From positions 1 to 6,729 of the forward strand of contig CALCPB010000067.1 in NCBI GenBank assembly GCA_937897665.1: a stretch of 6,729 bases of DNA, given 5' to 3'. The translations under genes and the position numbers were made by a program. The DNA comes from an uncultured Halomicronema sp. (GTDB lineage: Bacteria > Cyanobacteriota > Cyanobacteriia > Phormidesmidales > Phormidesmidaceae). Positions 1 to 5,978 of the stretch are shown piece by piece. How positions within the stretch are numbered: the first letter of the stretch is position 1; every line of letters starts with the position of its first letter. Below the pieces are notes generated by a model. That model searched no databases and had not been told where the DNA came from. It saw only the letters and a program-made list of their open reading frames with translations.

Positions 1-59
1 CATGCCAAGAGTCGCGGTGTCAGAGGCGAAGCAACATGATGCGGCACTTCTGTTTGGGC

Positions 60-102
60 AGTGGCTTTATTGGGGCAGCGCCGATCGCCCATTAAAGCCA
101 CT
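60..102 (-). terminator. Hairpin across the pth stop codon, possible terminator
   Basis: AGTGGCTTTA (60-69) and TAAAGCCACT (93-102) are a perfect 10-bp inverted repeat. After one T-T mismatch the stem continues with four more pairs (71-74 with 88-91). The TAA stop of pth (67-69) lies in the downstream arm and the last codons form the loop. No T-tract follows on the minus strand, so it is not a classical intrinsic terminator. It could stop transcription, protect the mRNA 3' end or affect termination of translation. The structure is seen in the sequence; the role is inferred. Confidence 0.45.
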
Positions 103-687
103 CATGGCTTCTTCATAGCCTTTCAACAAAATGGTTTCGATCGCCTCAGTAGCCCAATCGAGGGCGGTATTGACCAGCGGTTTTTCATCCGGGGCAAACT
201 TCCCCAAGACATGAGCGACCACGGCCTGATCGCGATCGCCCGCGCGCGCCGTACTGCCAATGCCAACCCGCAACCGGGGAAACGTTTGGGTGCCCAGGTG
301 AGCAATGATCGACTTCATGCCGTTATGACCGCCAGCCGAGCCTTCGGCACGAATTCTCAATCGTCCGAGCGGCAGCGCCATGTCGTCATACACCACTAAA
401 ACCGTCTGGGCGGGGAGCTTGTACCAGTCCACAACGGCTCTCACCGCTTGGCCAGAGCGATTCATATAGGTATTGGGTTTCAGCAGCGCGAGCTTGTGCC
501 CGGCGATCGCCCTCCCTTCCCCAAACTTGCCGTGAAATTTGCGATTGTCGGCCATGTCAATGTGCCAGCGCTGTGACAGGGCATCCACCACGTCAAACCC
601 CACGTTGTGCCGCGTGCGGGCATATTTGTCGCCTGGATTACCCAAGCCCACCACTAAGCGCAGAGAGGCTGCAGATTCATTAGCCAT
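67..687 (-). CDS. pth: Peptidyl-tRNA hydrolase (Pth)
   Basis: Cytosolic enzyme that cleaves the ester bond of peptidyl-tRNAs released from stalled ribosomes and so recycles tRNA. The 206-residue protein is complete and close to the usual bacterial length. The N-terminal signature GLGNPG (14-19) followed by TRHN (25-28) carries the catalytic histidine H27. N17, N76 (in NTYMN), D101 (in YDDM) and N122 (in GGHNG) match the known tRNA- and substrate-contacting residues of the E. coli enzyme (N10, N68, D93, N114). The ATG start leaves a normal short lead-in before the first beta strand; no clear Shine-Dalgarno sequence precedes it. It lies downstream of tatA in the same direction but about 320 bp away, so joint transcription is uncertain. 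Its stop codon sits inside a long hairpin (60-102). The family call is firm. Confidence 0.97.
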   Translation of the reverse strand: MANESAASLRLVVGLGNPGDKYARTRHNVGFDVVDALSQRWHIDMADNRKFHGKFGEGRAIAGHKLALLKPNTYMNRSGQAVRAVVDWYKLPAQTVLVVYDDMALPLGRLRIRAEGSAGGHNGMKSIIAHLGTQTFPRLRVGIGSTARAGDRDQAVVAHVLGKFAPDEKPLVNTALDWATEAIETILLKGYEEAMSGFNGRSALPQ

Positions 688-1008
688 TGCAAGATATGAG
701 AATGCGCAACAAAAGATATCTGTGCCACAACGGACGGCCTGGCCAGCGGACTGTCGGAGTTTTCTTTACTCATCCGCTGAGTCAAGTGAGACGGGGCGGT
801 AGCTCGGTCAGTTTCGTCCCACTATGGGGTGAGGCACGGTCGCCGAAAGCAAAGCGTTGTCGTGGTGGTTACAGCTGGCCAATCTGAGGAACCGCAGACG
901 CTTTCAGGCCCAGCAGTCACCGTGATACAACGACCCTGGCTAGTCTCAAAACTCTCGAGACCCGTCTACGGTTTAAGAGCAATTCCGTGGAGGAATTCAA
1001 TTGGGTTG
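688..1008. other. Intergenic region between tatA and pth, no gene recognised
   Basis: This 321-bp stretch must hold the 3' end of the tatA transcript and, unless transcription reads through, the promoter of pth. Two small inverted repeats lie just beyond the tatA stop: AATTCC (981-986) with GGAATT (992-997), loop 5, and GTCTC (943-947) with GAGAC (957-961), loop 9. Neither has a T-run on the minus strand. No convincing -35/-10 pair for pth was found. Small open frames on the plus strand here have no family resemblance and unlikely composition. It contains no HIP1 site, unlike the neighbouring coding DNA. Confidence 0.6.
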
Positions 1009-1356
1009 CTAAGAAGACGTAGCTGATGCATCCGGTGCCGCGACATCAGCGGCGACGGTTTCGGCTTCATCGGCTGCCGCATCCTCTGCTGTCGCCTCGG
1101 TTTCACCCTCTGGCTCAGGTAGGGCTTTCGGCTCAGGACGCTCGATCTCGGCCTTCATCGGCGCGTTCATCGATTTTTTGAGATCTTCTGCCTCTTTCTT
1201 AAACTCTGTCTCAAACTCTTGCTGAGCCTTTTTGAAGCTGCCCAGGGCTTGAGCCAAACTGCGACCCATCTCAGGCAGTTTTTTAGGGCCAAACACCAGC
1301 AAAGCAACGACCAATATCAAGGCCATCTCGGGGAGCCCGATCCCAAAAACGTTCAT
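1009..1356 (-). CDS. tatA: Twin-arginine translocase subunit TatA (TatA/E family)
   Basis: Thylakoid or plasma membrane protein that oligomerises into the pore of the Tat system, which exports folded proteins carrying a twin-arginine signal. The 115-residue protein has the family layout: a short periplasmic/lumenal N-terminus with P9-E10, a single membrane helix (about 8-22), the hinge FGPKKLPE (22-29), an amphipathic helix (about 30-45), a charged lysine/glutamate helix (about 46-65) and a long acidic alanine/glutamate-rich tail (about 70-115). The tail is longer than in many TatA proteins and has little complexity. The start is supported by a strong ribosome binding site, AGGAGGA, four bases before the ATG (complement of 1361-1367). 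Many cyanobacteria encode one TatA-like protein in the TatB role, so a TatB-type function is possible. It lies downstream of psbH but is separated from it by a strong terminator, which implies its own promoter within about 1357-1447. Confidence 0.93.
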   Translation of the reverse strand: MNVFGIGLPEMALILVVALLVFGPKKLPEMGRSLAQALGSFKKAQQEFETEFKKEAEDLKKSMNAPMKAEIERPEPKALPEPEGETEATAEDAAADEAETVAADVAAPDASATSS

Positions 1357-1447
1357 ATCGTCCTCCTAAAGGCTGACAGTTACGCCCGCACTCACCTGAT
1401 TGCGGCAACGCATGAGTCGATAACTGTCGAACTATGTGCCAAAAGCA

Positions 1448-1481
1448 AGAAGGGTAGAAGCGTTGGTTCTTCTACCCTTCT
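1448..1481 (-). terminator. Intrinsic terminator after psbH
   Basis: A perfect 13-bp inverted repeat, AGAAGGGTAGAAG (1448-1460) with CTTCTACCCTTCT (1469-1481), encloses an 8-base loop. On the minus strand the stem is followed by TGCTTTTGG, a short T-rich stretch, while the plus-strand side has none. It therefore terminates leftward transcription. It starts about 28 bp past the psbH stop and separates psbH from tatA, so psbH is probably expressed mostly as its own short transcript. Confidence 0.85.
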
Positions 1482-1508
1482 GTAAGTCAATCGAAGCAGC
1501 AGCTGAAC

Positions 1509-1712
1509 TTAGATGCCCAGACTGCGCCAGTCAACATCGACGTTCTGCAAAATGAGTGAAGAGTTGTAAAGCTGAAGAATAATCAACAGAAATACGAAGA
1601 ACAGCCCCATGAAGACGCCCATGACGGGAGTCGTGCCCCAACCGGGTGATACTTTACCGTATTCAGAGTTGAGGGGTTTTAGCAGATTGCTTAGCCGCGT
1701 TTGTTGTGCCAT
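1509..1712 (-). CDS. psbH: Photosystem II reaction center protein H (PsbH)
   Basis: Small single-span thylakoid protein of the photosystem II core, near CP47, needed for stable PSII assembly and for function on the acceptor side. The 67-residue product has the typical cyanobacterial sequence: N-terminal MAQQTRL, then PLNSEYGKV (13-21) and [13 protein letters not shown] (23-35), a membrane helix (about 30-49) and a short lumenal tail ending in VDWRSLGI. The phosphorylated N-terminal extension of plant PsbH is absent, as expected. The ATG at 1712 was chosen over an upstream in-frame GTG at 1736 because it gives the conserved N-terminus and is preceded by AGGA with a 5-base gap (complement of 1718-1721). 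The GTG would also leave almost no leader from the predicted promoter. It is divergent from psbN, the usual cyanobacterial arrangement. Confidence 0.97.
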   Translation of the reverse strand: MAQQTRLSNLLKPLNSEYGKVSPGWGTTPVMGVFMGLFFVFLLIILQLYNSSLILQNVDVDWRSLGI

Positions 1713-1751
1713 CAGTGTCCTGAACCTATACGCCACTTTATATTCCGTAAT

Positions 1752-1780
1752 ATTATAAGATTAAGGTGTTTTATAGGAAA
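1752..1780 (-). promoter_or_regulatory. Predicted psbH promoter in the psbH/psbN divergent region
   Basis: The minus strand has a perfect -10 hexamer TATAAT (complement of 1752-1757). With a 17-base spacer the upstream hexamer is TTTCCT (complement of 1775-1780), a poor match to TTGACA, so an activator or a -10-driven promoter is likely. Transcription would begin near 1745, giving a leader of about 33 bases. The whole 1713-1789 region is AT-rich compared with its surroundings. No equally good promoter for psbN was found, although overlapping plus-strand hexamers such as TATTAT (1751-1756) exist. Confidence 0.45.
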
Positions 1781-1789
1781 CCTCATTCT

Positions 1790-1921
1790 ATGCAGCCTGC
1801 AACAGTTCTTATCATTTCTGTAGGTGCAGTGGTCGTGGCCTTTACGGCACTCGCTGTTTACACCGCCTTTGGCCCGCCTGCTAAGCAGCTAGCTGATCCC
1901 TTCGATGAGCACGAAGACTAG
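1790..1921 (+). CDS. psbN: PsbN, photosystem II assembly/repair factor
   Basis: This 43-residue protein starts MQPATVL, has one membrane helix (about 5-27) and ends in the highly conserved motif FGPPAKQLADPF (27-38) followed by an acidic DEHED tail, the standard form and length of cyanobacterial PsbN. Although named as a PSII subunit, plant work shows that PsbN is not in the mature complex and is needed for early PSII assembly and repair in the thylakoid membrane. AGGA (1775-1778) precedes the ATG with a gap of 11 bases, rather wide for a ribosome binding site. It is transcribed away from psbH, from which it is separated by 77 bp, and converges on sdhA. The match is along the full length. Confidence 0.95.
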   Translation: MQPATVLIISVGAVVVAFTALAVYTAFGPPAKQLADPFDEHED

Positions 1922-1973
1922 ACGCCCACGAGCTGCCCTATTGTTCAACGGCTCCACTACTGGCATTGACTGC

Positions 1974-2001
1974 CTTGGCGACCAGTGAGCTGATCGCCAA
2001 G
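1974..2001. terminator. Hairpin between convergent psbN and sdhA
   Basis: CTTGGCGA (1974-1981) and TCGCCAAG (1994-2001) form a perfect 8-bp stem. After one C-A mismatch, CAG (1983-1985) pairs with CTG (1990-1992) around a four-base loop. It lies 52 bp past the psbN stop and 110 bp past the sdhA stop, in the convergent intergenic gap, and has no T-run on either side. A bidirectional transcription end or 3'-end stabiliser is plausible. The rest of the 189-bp gap (1922-2110) shows nothing I can identify. Confidence 0.4.
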
Positions 2002-2110
2002 CGCGCTATGTTCCTCCTCAAAATGGCCCAGGATGCTTTACATGTGGCGTCTGGAAACTTTCTGTTGAGAAATTACGAGTTTACCCTTGTGCCTAGGATG
2101 GTATGAGGGT

Positions 2111-4021
2111 TTATTTGTAGCTGCGCTGGGTGGGTGGCGCATTGTCAAACTGCAGCTCTTCGCGATGCAAGGTGGCGGGACGATCGCTGCCCCGATACTC
2201 CCAGGCGGCGACGTAAGCGAAGTTGGCATCATCCCGCTGGGCTTCGCCATCGGGAGTTTGGTGCTCTTCGCGAAAGTGACCACCGCAGGATTCTTCGCGG
2301 TGCAGGGCATCTTGGGCCATCAGTTCGGCCAGTTCTAAAAAGTCGGCAACGCGACCGGCAAACTCAAGACTTTTATTGAGCGTATTGGCTGCGCCCGGGA
2401 GCTTGAGGTTGTGCCAAAATTCGTGCCGTAGTTCACGGATGCGGGCGATCGCGGATTTCAAACCCGCGCGATCGCGGCTCATGCCCACATGATCCCAAAC
2501 CAGGCGACCTAACTCGCGATGAAAGGTCATTACGGTTTTGTTGCCCTGAATGTTGAGCAGCTGCGTTAGCCGCGTTTGGGCTGCGTGCTCAGCTTGTTGA
2601 AAGGCGTTATCAGTCGTGGTCACCGCAGCCAGGGAAGTGCTTGCCAGGTAGGTGCCCAGCGTGGGTGGAATCACGAAGTAACCATCGGCTAAACCTTGCA
2701 TCAGGGCACTCGCGCCCAGCCGATTCGCCCCGTGATCCGAAAAGTTGGCCTCGCCCAATACAAACAAGCCTGGAATCGTACTCATCAGGTGATAGTCCAC
2801 CCAGAGCCCGCCCATGGTGTAGTGTACGGCGGGATAAATTCGCATCGGCACCTGATAGGGATTTTCGCCGGTGATGCGCTGGTACATGTCAAACAGGTTG
2901 CCGTATTTAGCGGCGATCGCTGCCTGCCCTTGCGTTTGAATCGCGTCTTGAAAGTCAAGGTAAACGGCTAGCCCCGTTTCGCCCACGCCGCGTCCCTCAT
3001 CGGTCATGGTTTTGGCATTGCGGGAAGCGACATCACGGGGCACGAGATTGCCAAAGGCCGGATAGCGACGTTCGAGATAGTAGTCGCGATCGCTTTCCGG
3101 AATGGCGTGGGGCGATCGCGAATCGCCCGGCATTTTGGGTACCCAGACCCGACCGTCATTGCGGAGCCCTTCGCTCATCAGCGTGAGCTTGGACTGATAA
3201 TCGCCCGAGATGGGAATGCAGGTCGGGTGAATTTGGGTGTAGCAAGGATTGGCAAAATACGCGCCCCGTTTGTGGCAGCGCCACGCTGCCGACACGTTGG
3301 AATTTTGGGCGTTGGTAGAGAGGTAATAGACATTGCTATAGCCGCCAGTACACAGCAGTACGGCATCGCCCGCATGGCGTTCGAGCTGACCCGTGATTAA
3401 ATTACGCGTGATGATGCCTCGCGCGTGTCCGTCAACGACCACCAGATCTAGCATTTCGCGGCGGGCAAAGATTTGCACCTGTTGCGCTTGCACCTGCCGC
3501 ATCAGGGCGCTGTAGGCCCCCAGCAACAGCTGCTGCCCCGTTTGCCCTCGGGCATAAAACGTCCGTGAGACCAAAGCGCCGCCAAACGAGCGGTTGGCTA
3601 ATAGCCCGCCATATTCCCGCGCAAAGGGCACGCCTTGGGCGACACACTGATCAATAATCTGGTTGCTGATCGCGGCCAAGCGGTGAACATTTTCTTCGCG
3701 TGAGCGGTAGTCGCCCCCCTTGAGCGTGTCGTAAAACAAGCGCCAACCGCTATCGCCATCATTGGGAATGTTTTTCGTGGCGTTGATGCCGCCTTGGGCT
3801 GCAATGCTGTGGGCACGGAGCGGCGAGTCTTGAATGCAGAAGCTTTTCACCTGATACCCAAGCTCGGCGAGGGTCGCTGCCGCCGAGGCCCCGGCTAGCC
3901 CCGTCCCCACAATCAGGACGGTGTGTTTGCGTTTGTTGTTGGGGCTCACCAGCGGGCAAGTTTCTTGGAAGCGAGTCCATTTGTCATCAAGCGCCCCGGA
4001 GGGGATACGAGCATCAAGCAT
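2111..4021 (-). CDS. sdhA: Succinate dehydrogenase/fumarate reductase flavoprotein subunit (SdhA)
   Basis: Catalytic subunit of membrane-bound succinate dehydrogenase (complex II). It oxidises succinate to fumarate and passes electrons through SdhB to the quinone pool, which in cyanobacteria lies mainly in the thylakoid membrane. In the 636-residue form seen here, the FAD-binding GTGLAG is at 39-44, the histidine expected to bind FAD covalently is H71 (in HSIAAQGG), the substrate-site HPT is at 265-267, the active-site arginine is probably R329 (in VPRDVASR), HYTMGG is at 400-405, and the second FAD motif [10 protein letters not shown] is at 431-440, followed by the helical C-terminal domain. 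The sequence belongs to the long type found in cyanobacteria and Bacteroidetes. The ATG at 4021 was chosen because MLDARIPSG resembles the conserved N-terminus. The frame extends to a TTG at 4081, but those extra 20 residues look unrelated. There is no good Shine-Dalgarno sequence. sdhB and membrane-anchor genes are not in the window. It is divergent from the SSADH gene, whose product makes its substrate. Confidence 0.95.
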   Translation of the reverse strand: MLDARIPSGALDDKWTRFQETCPLVSPNNKRKHTVLIVGTGLAGASAAATLAELGYQVKSFCIQDSPLRAHSIAAQGGINATKNIPNDGDSGWRLFYDTLKGGDYRSREENVHRLAAISNQIIDQCVAQGVPFAREYGGLLANRSFGGALVSRTFYARGQTGQQLLLGAYSALMRQVQAQQVQIFARREMLDLVVVDGHARGIITRNLITGQLERHAGDAVLLCTGGYSNVYYLSTNAQNSNVSAAWRCHKRGAYFANPCYTQIHPTCIPISGDYQSKLTLMSEGLRNDGRVWVPKMPGDSRSPHAIPESDRDYYLERRYPAFGNLVPRDVASRNAKTMTDEGRGVGETGLAVYLDFQDAIQTQGQAAIAAKYGNLFDMYQRITGENPYQVPMRIYPAVHYTMGGLWVDYHLMSTIPGLFVLGEANFSDHGANRLGASALMQGLADGYFVIPPTLGTYLASTSLAAVTTTDNAFQQAEHAAQTRLTQLLNIQGNKTVMTFHRELGRLVWDHVGMSRDRAGLKSAIARIRELRHEFWHNLKLPGAANTLNKSLEFAGRVADFLELAELMAQDALHREESCGGHFREEHQTPDGEAQRDDANFAYVAAWEYRGSDRPATLHREELQFDNAPPTQRSYK

Positions 4022-4517
4022 GGGCAGGGAGAGACAGTAGTGGAGACAACAGGAAAAATGAGTCCTGCTCTGAGCATACAAATCCGACTGCCGCCATGGC
4101 CTCCGGTTTGGGCCTGCCAGCTCTGCCGCTCACCCCCAATGCTCAGAAAATTGGGGGCCACGTACCCCAGATTAGAGGATGTTAAAGGGGAAATGCGTTA
4201 GGTCTGACAGCGCTTTTATGGTTTCGCGAGTTGACCCATGGGAGGAATTAGACAGGGCTGTAGTTTAGCGGCAGCGGAGCGAGGAGTCCCTATCTGGCAA
4301 GGATAGAACATTCGATTGCGCCCACCGATAACGGGGGCCATGTGGCAGGCCATCCTGGATCAAAACCAACTAGATCCCGAGCGGTCAATAGAATCATCAG
4401 TCAGTGAACAATCAATACAATTTCAGCGGTTGCCCCGGTGTCCCTTGCGACAGTAGAGATCGGCCCAACGCTGCGACCCGAACTCCACTGCAGTGTTGCC
4501 TGTAAGAGGAAGCTACG
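4022..4517. other. Divergent control region between sdhA and SSADH gene
   Basis: These 496 bp carry no credible gene and must hold the promoters for both directions. Visible elements are a perfect CCCCCAAT/ATTGGGGG dyad (4133-4157), a sequence one base off the NtcA consensus, GTA-N8-TAG (4162-4175), and a possible rightward -10, TACAAT (4416-4421), with no good -35. The 5-bp stem with a 7-base loop at 4290-4306 is described under rejected items. The region has no HIP1 copy, whereas the two flanking genes have nine. It is unusually long for a dense bacterial genome, which suggests long leaders or several regulators. Confidence 0.6.
4133..4157. promoter_or_regulatory. Perfect inverted repeat CCCCCAAT-N9-ATTGGGGG
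   Basis: Two exact 8-base arms (4133-4140 and 4150-4157) are separated by 9 bases. The dyad lies 112-136 bp upstream of the sdhA ATG and about 360 bp upstream of the SSADH ATG. As DNA it could be an operator for a dimeric regulator; as RNA in an sdhA leader it would fold into a stable hairpin. There is no T-run on the sdhA (minus) strand side, which argues against a simple attenuator. I do not recognise it as the site of a named regulator. Confidence 0.4.
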
Positions 4518-5909
4518 ATGGCTATCGCAACCATTAATCCCACGACTGGGCAAACCCTCAAGACCTATGCCTCGTTGGATCAGATTGCTCTGGAGACCCG
4601 CCTGACCCAGGCCCAAGCCGCCTTTGCCACCTATCGAACGACGTCTCTCAAGCAGCGCGCCCGTTGGCTGCACGCGGTCGCTGACTTGTTAGAGAGCAAC
4701 AAACAGGCCTATGGCCAACTGATGACCTTAGAGATGGGCAAGCCGCTCAAAAGCGCGATCGCGGAGGTGTCGAAATGTGCCTGGGTCTGTCGGTTTTATG
4801 CCGACAATGCGGCCAGCTTTTTGCAAGACGTGCCCGCCGTGACCGATGCCAGCCAGAGTTTCGTCCGCTATCAGCCGCTAGGCGTGGTGCTGGCGGTGAT
4901 GCCGTGGAATTTTCCGTTTTGGCAGGTGTTTCGATTTGCCGCTCCGACCCTGATGGCCGGTAATGTGGCGCTGTTGAAGCATGCTTCTAACGTGCCGCAA
5001 TGTGCGCTGGCGATCGCCGATATTTTTCACAAAGCCGGGTTCCCCGAGGACGTGTTTCAAACGCTGCTGGTGGGAGCCGATGCGGTAGCGGGGCTGCTGG
5101 CCGATGAGCGCGTAAAAGCGGCTACGCTCACCGGCAGTGAACCGGCGGGGGCGGCCCTAGCGGCGACGGCGGGTCAGCATATTAAGCCCACGCTGCTGGA
5201 ATTAGGGGGGACTGATCCCTTTATTGTGATGCCCAGCGCCGATCTGGAGGCCGCCATCACCACGGCGGTGACCGCTCGTCTGCTGAATAACGGGCAGTCT
5301 TGCATTGCGGCCAAGCGGTTTATTTTGCATGCGGCGATCGCTGAGCCGTTTTTAGCTGGGCTGACGGCGAAGTTCAAGGCGCTGAAGGTGGGCGACCCCA
5401 CTGTGAGCACCACGGATATCGGGCCACTGGCCACGCCCCAGATTCGCGATGAGCTGGCAGCGCAGGTGACGGCCTGCGTGCAGCAGGGGGCCAAGGTATT
5501 GGTGGGGGGAGAGCTGGAGTCCTGCCTGACGGCTCTACCGACGGCGCTGCGCCAGGGCAACTTTTATCCACCCACAATTTTGGCCGACATTCCCCCCGGC
5601 ACTCCGGCGGATCAGGAAGAGTTTTTTGGGCCGGTGGCACTGACCTTTCAGGTCGACAGCTTGGAGGCGGCAGTGCGGTTGGCCAACAGTACCCCGTTGG
5701 GGCTAGGGGCGAGCGCCTGGACCCAGTCCGCCGAGGAATGCGATCGCTTCGTCAATGAGCTAGAAGCGGGGGCGGTCTTTATCAACGGCTTGGTGAAGTC
5801 AGCTCCGCGCTTGCCCTTTGGCGGCATCAAGCGATCGGGCTATGGCCGCGAGTTGGGTCGCGAGGGCATTTTGGCCTTTGTGAATGCTAAAACGGTTTGG
5901 ATCAAATAA
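4518..5909 (+). CDS. gabD: Succinic semialdehyde dehydrogenase (SSADH, ALDH superfamily)
   Basis: Oxidises succinic semialdehyde to succinate in the cytosol, reducing NAD(P). Cyanobacterial enzymes of this type prefer NADP. The complete 463-residue protein has all catalytic landmarks of the aldehyde dehydrogenase superfamily: N131 (in PWNFPFWQ), the cofactor-binding K154 (in LKHASNVP), the general base E228 (in LELGG), the nucleophile C262 (in NNGQSC) and the C-terminal EEFFGPV and PFGGIKRSGYGRELG motifs. The HASN and GQSCIAAKR variants are typical of the short SSADH group (E. coli Sad/YneI-like) and of the cyanobacterial enzyme working with 2-oxoglutarate decarboxylase. The ATG is preceded by AGAGGA (4505-4510) at a good distance. 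The next gene, 69 bp downstream on the same strand, encodes the probable decarboxylase that supplies its substrate, so an operon is likely. Another aldehyde substrate cannot be excluded from sequence alone, but the context supports SSADH. Confidence 0.9.
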   Translation: MAIATINPTTGQTLKTYASLDQIALETRLTQAQAAFATYRTTSLKQRARWLHAVADLLESNKQAYGQLMTLEMGKPLKSAIAEVSKCAWVCRFYADNAASFLQDVPAVTDASQSFVRYQPLGVVLAVMPWNFPFWQVFRFAAPTLMAGNVALLKHASNVPQCALAIADIFHKAGFPEDVFQTLLVGADAVAGLLADERVKAATLTGSEPAGAALAATAGQHIKPTLLELGGTDPFIVMPSADLEAAITTAVTARLLNNGQSCIAAKRFILHAAIAEPFLAGLTAKFKALKVGDPTVSTTDIGPLATPQIRDELAAQVTACVQQGAKVLVGGELESCLTALPTALRQGNFYPPTILADIPPGTPADQEEFFGPVALTFQVDSLEAAVRLANSTPLGLGASAWTQSAEECDRFVNELEAGAVFINGLVKSAPRLPFGGIKRSGYGRELGREGILAFVNAKTVWIK

Positions 5910-5978
5910 ATGCGAAATGGCCTGAATCAGGGAATTGACCCATCACGGACTGACAAGATTAGTAAGGAATGAGTGGGG

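Noticed and set aside
687..1026. Small plus-strand open frames between pth and tatA (687-887 and 829-1026)
   Set aside because: No recognisable family, mutually overlapping, poor start contexts (829 is GTG) and composition unlike a real protein. Treated as chance.
1420..1447. TTGGCA on the minus strand as a -35 for tatA
   Set aside because: No -10-like hexamer lies 16-18 bases downstream, so the tatA promoter was left unannotated.
1713..1736. Eight-residue extension of PsbH to an upstream GTG
   Set aside because: PsbH starts conservatively with MAQ, AGGA lies just before that ATG, and the extension falls almost at the predicted transcription start.
4022..4081. N-terminal extension of sdhA by 20 residues to a TTG
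   Set aside because: TTG is a rare start, no ribosome binding site precedes it, and the residues do not resemble SdhA. The ATG at 4021 starts the conserved sequence.
3923..4201. Plus-strand frame of 92 codons antisense to the start of sdhA
   Set aside because: Mostly the shadow of sdhA codons; no family resemblance. The same applies to the long frames antisense to the SSADH gene (5174-5560) and the decarboxylase (6269-6679).
4254..4325. tRNA-like stretch beginning GGGCTGTAGTTTAGCGG with a stem CTATC/GATAG around a 7-base loop and a downstream TTCGATT
   Set aside because: Only four acceptor pairs form, the T-stem does not pair, the loop lacks the invariant T33, and the distance between D-arm and anticodon stem is wrong. 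At most a chance resemblance or a heavily decayed relic.
5910..5978. Separate promoter for the decarboxylase (TTGACC at 5935-5940)
   Set aside because: The best -10 in range (GATTAG) is poor; the 69-bp gap with a good ribosome binding site fits an operon with the SSADH gene.
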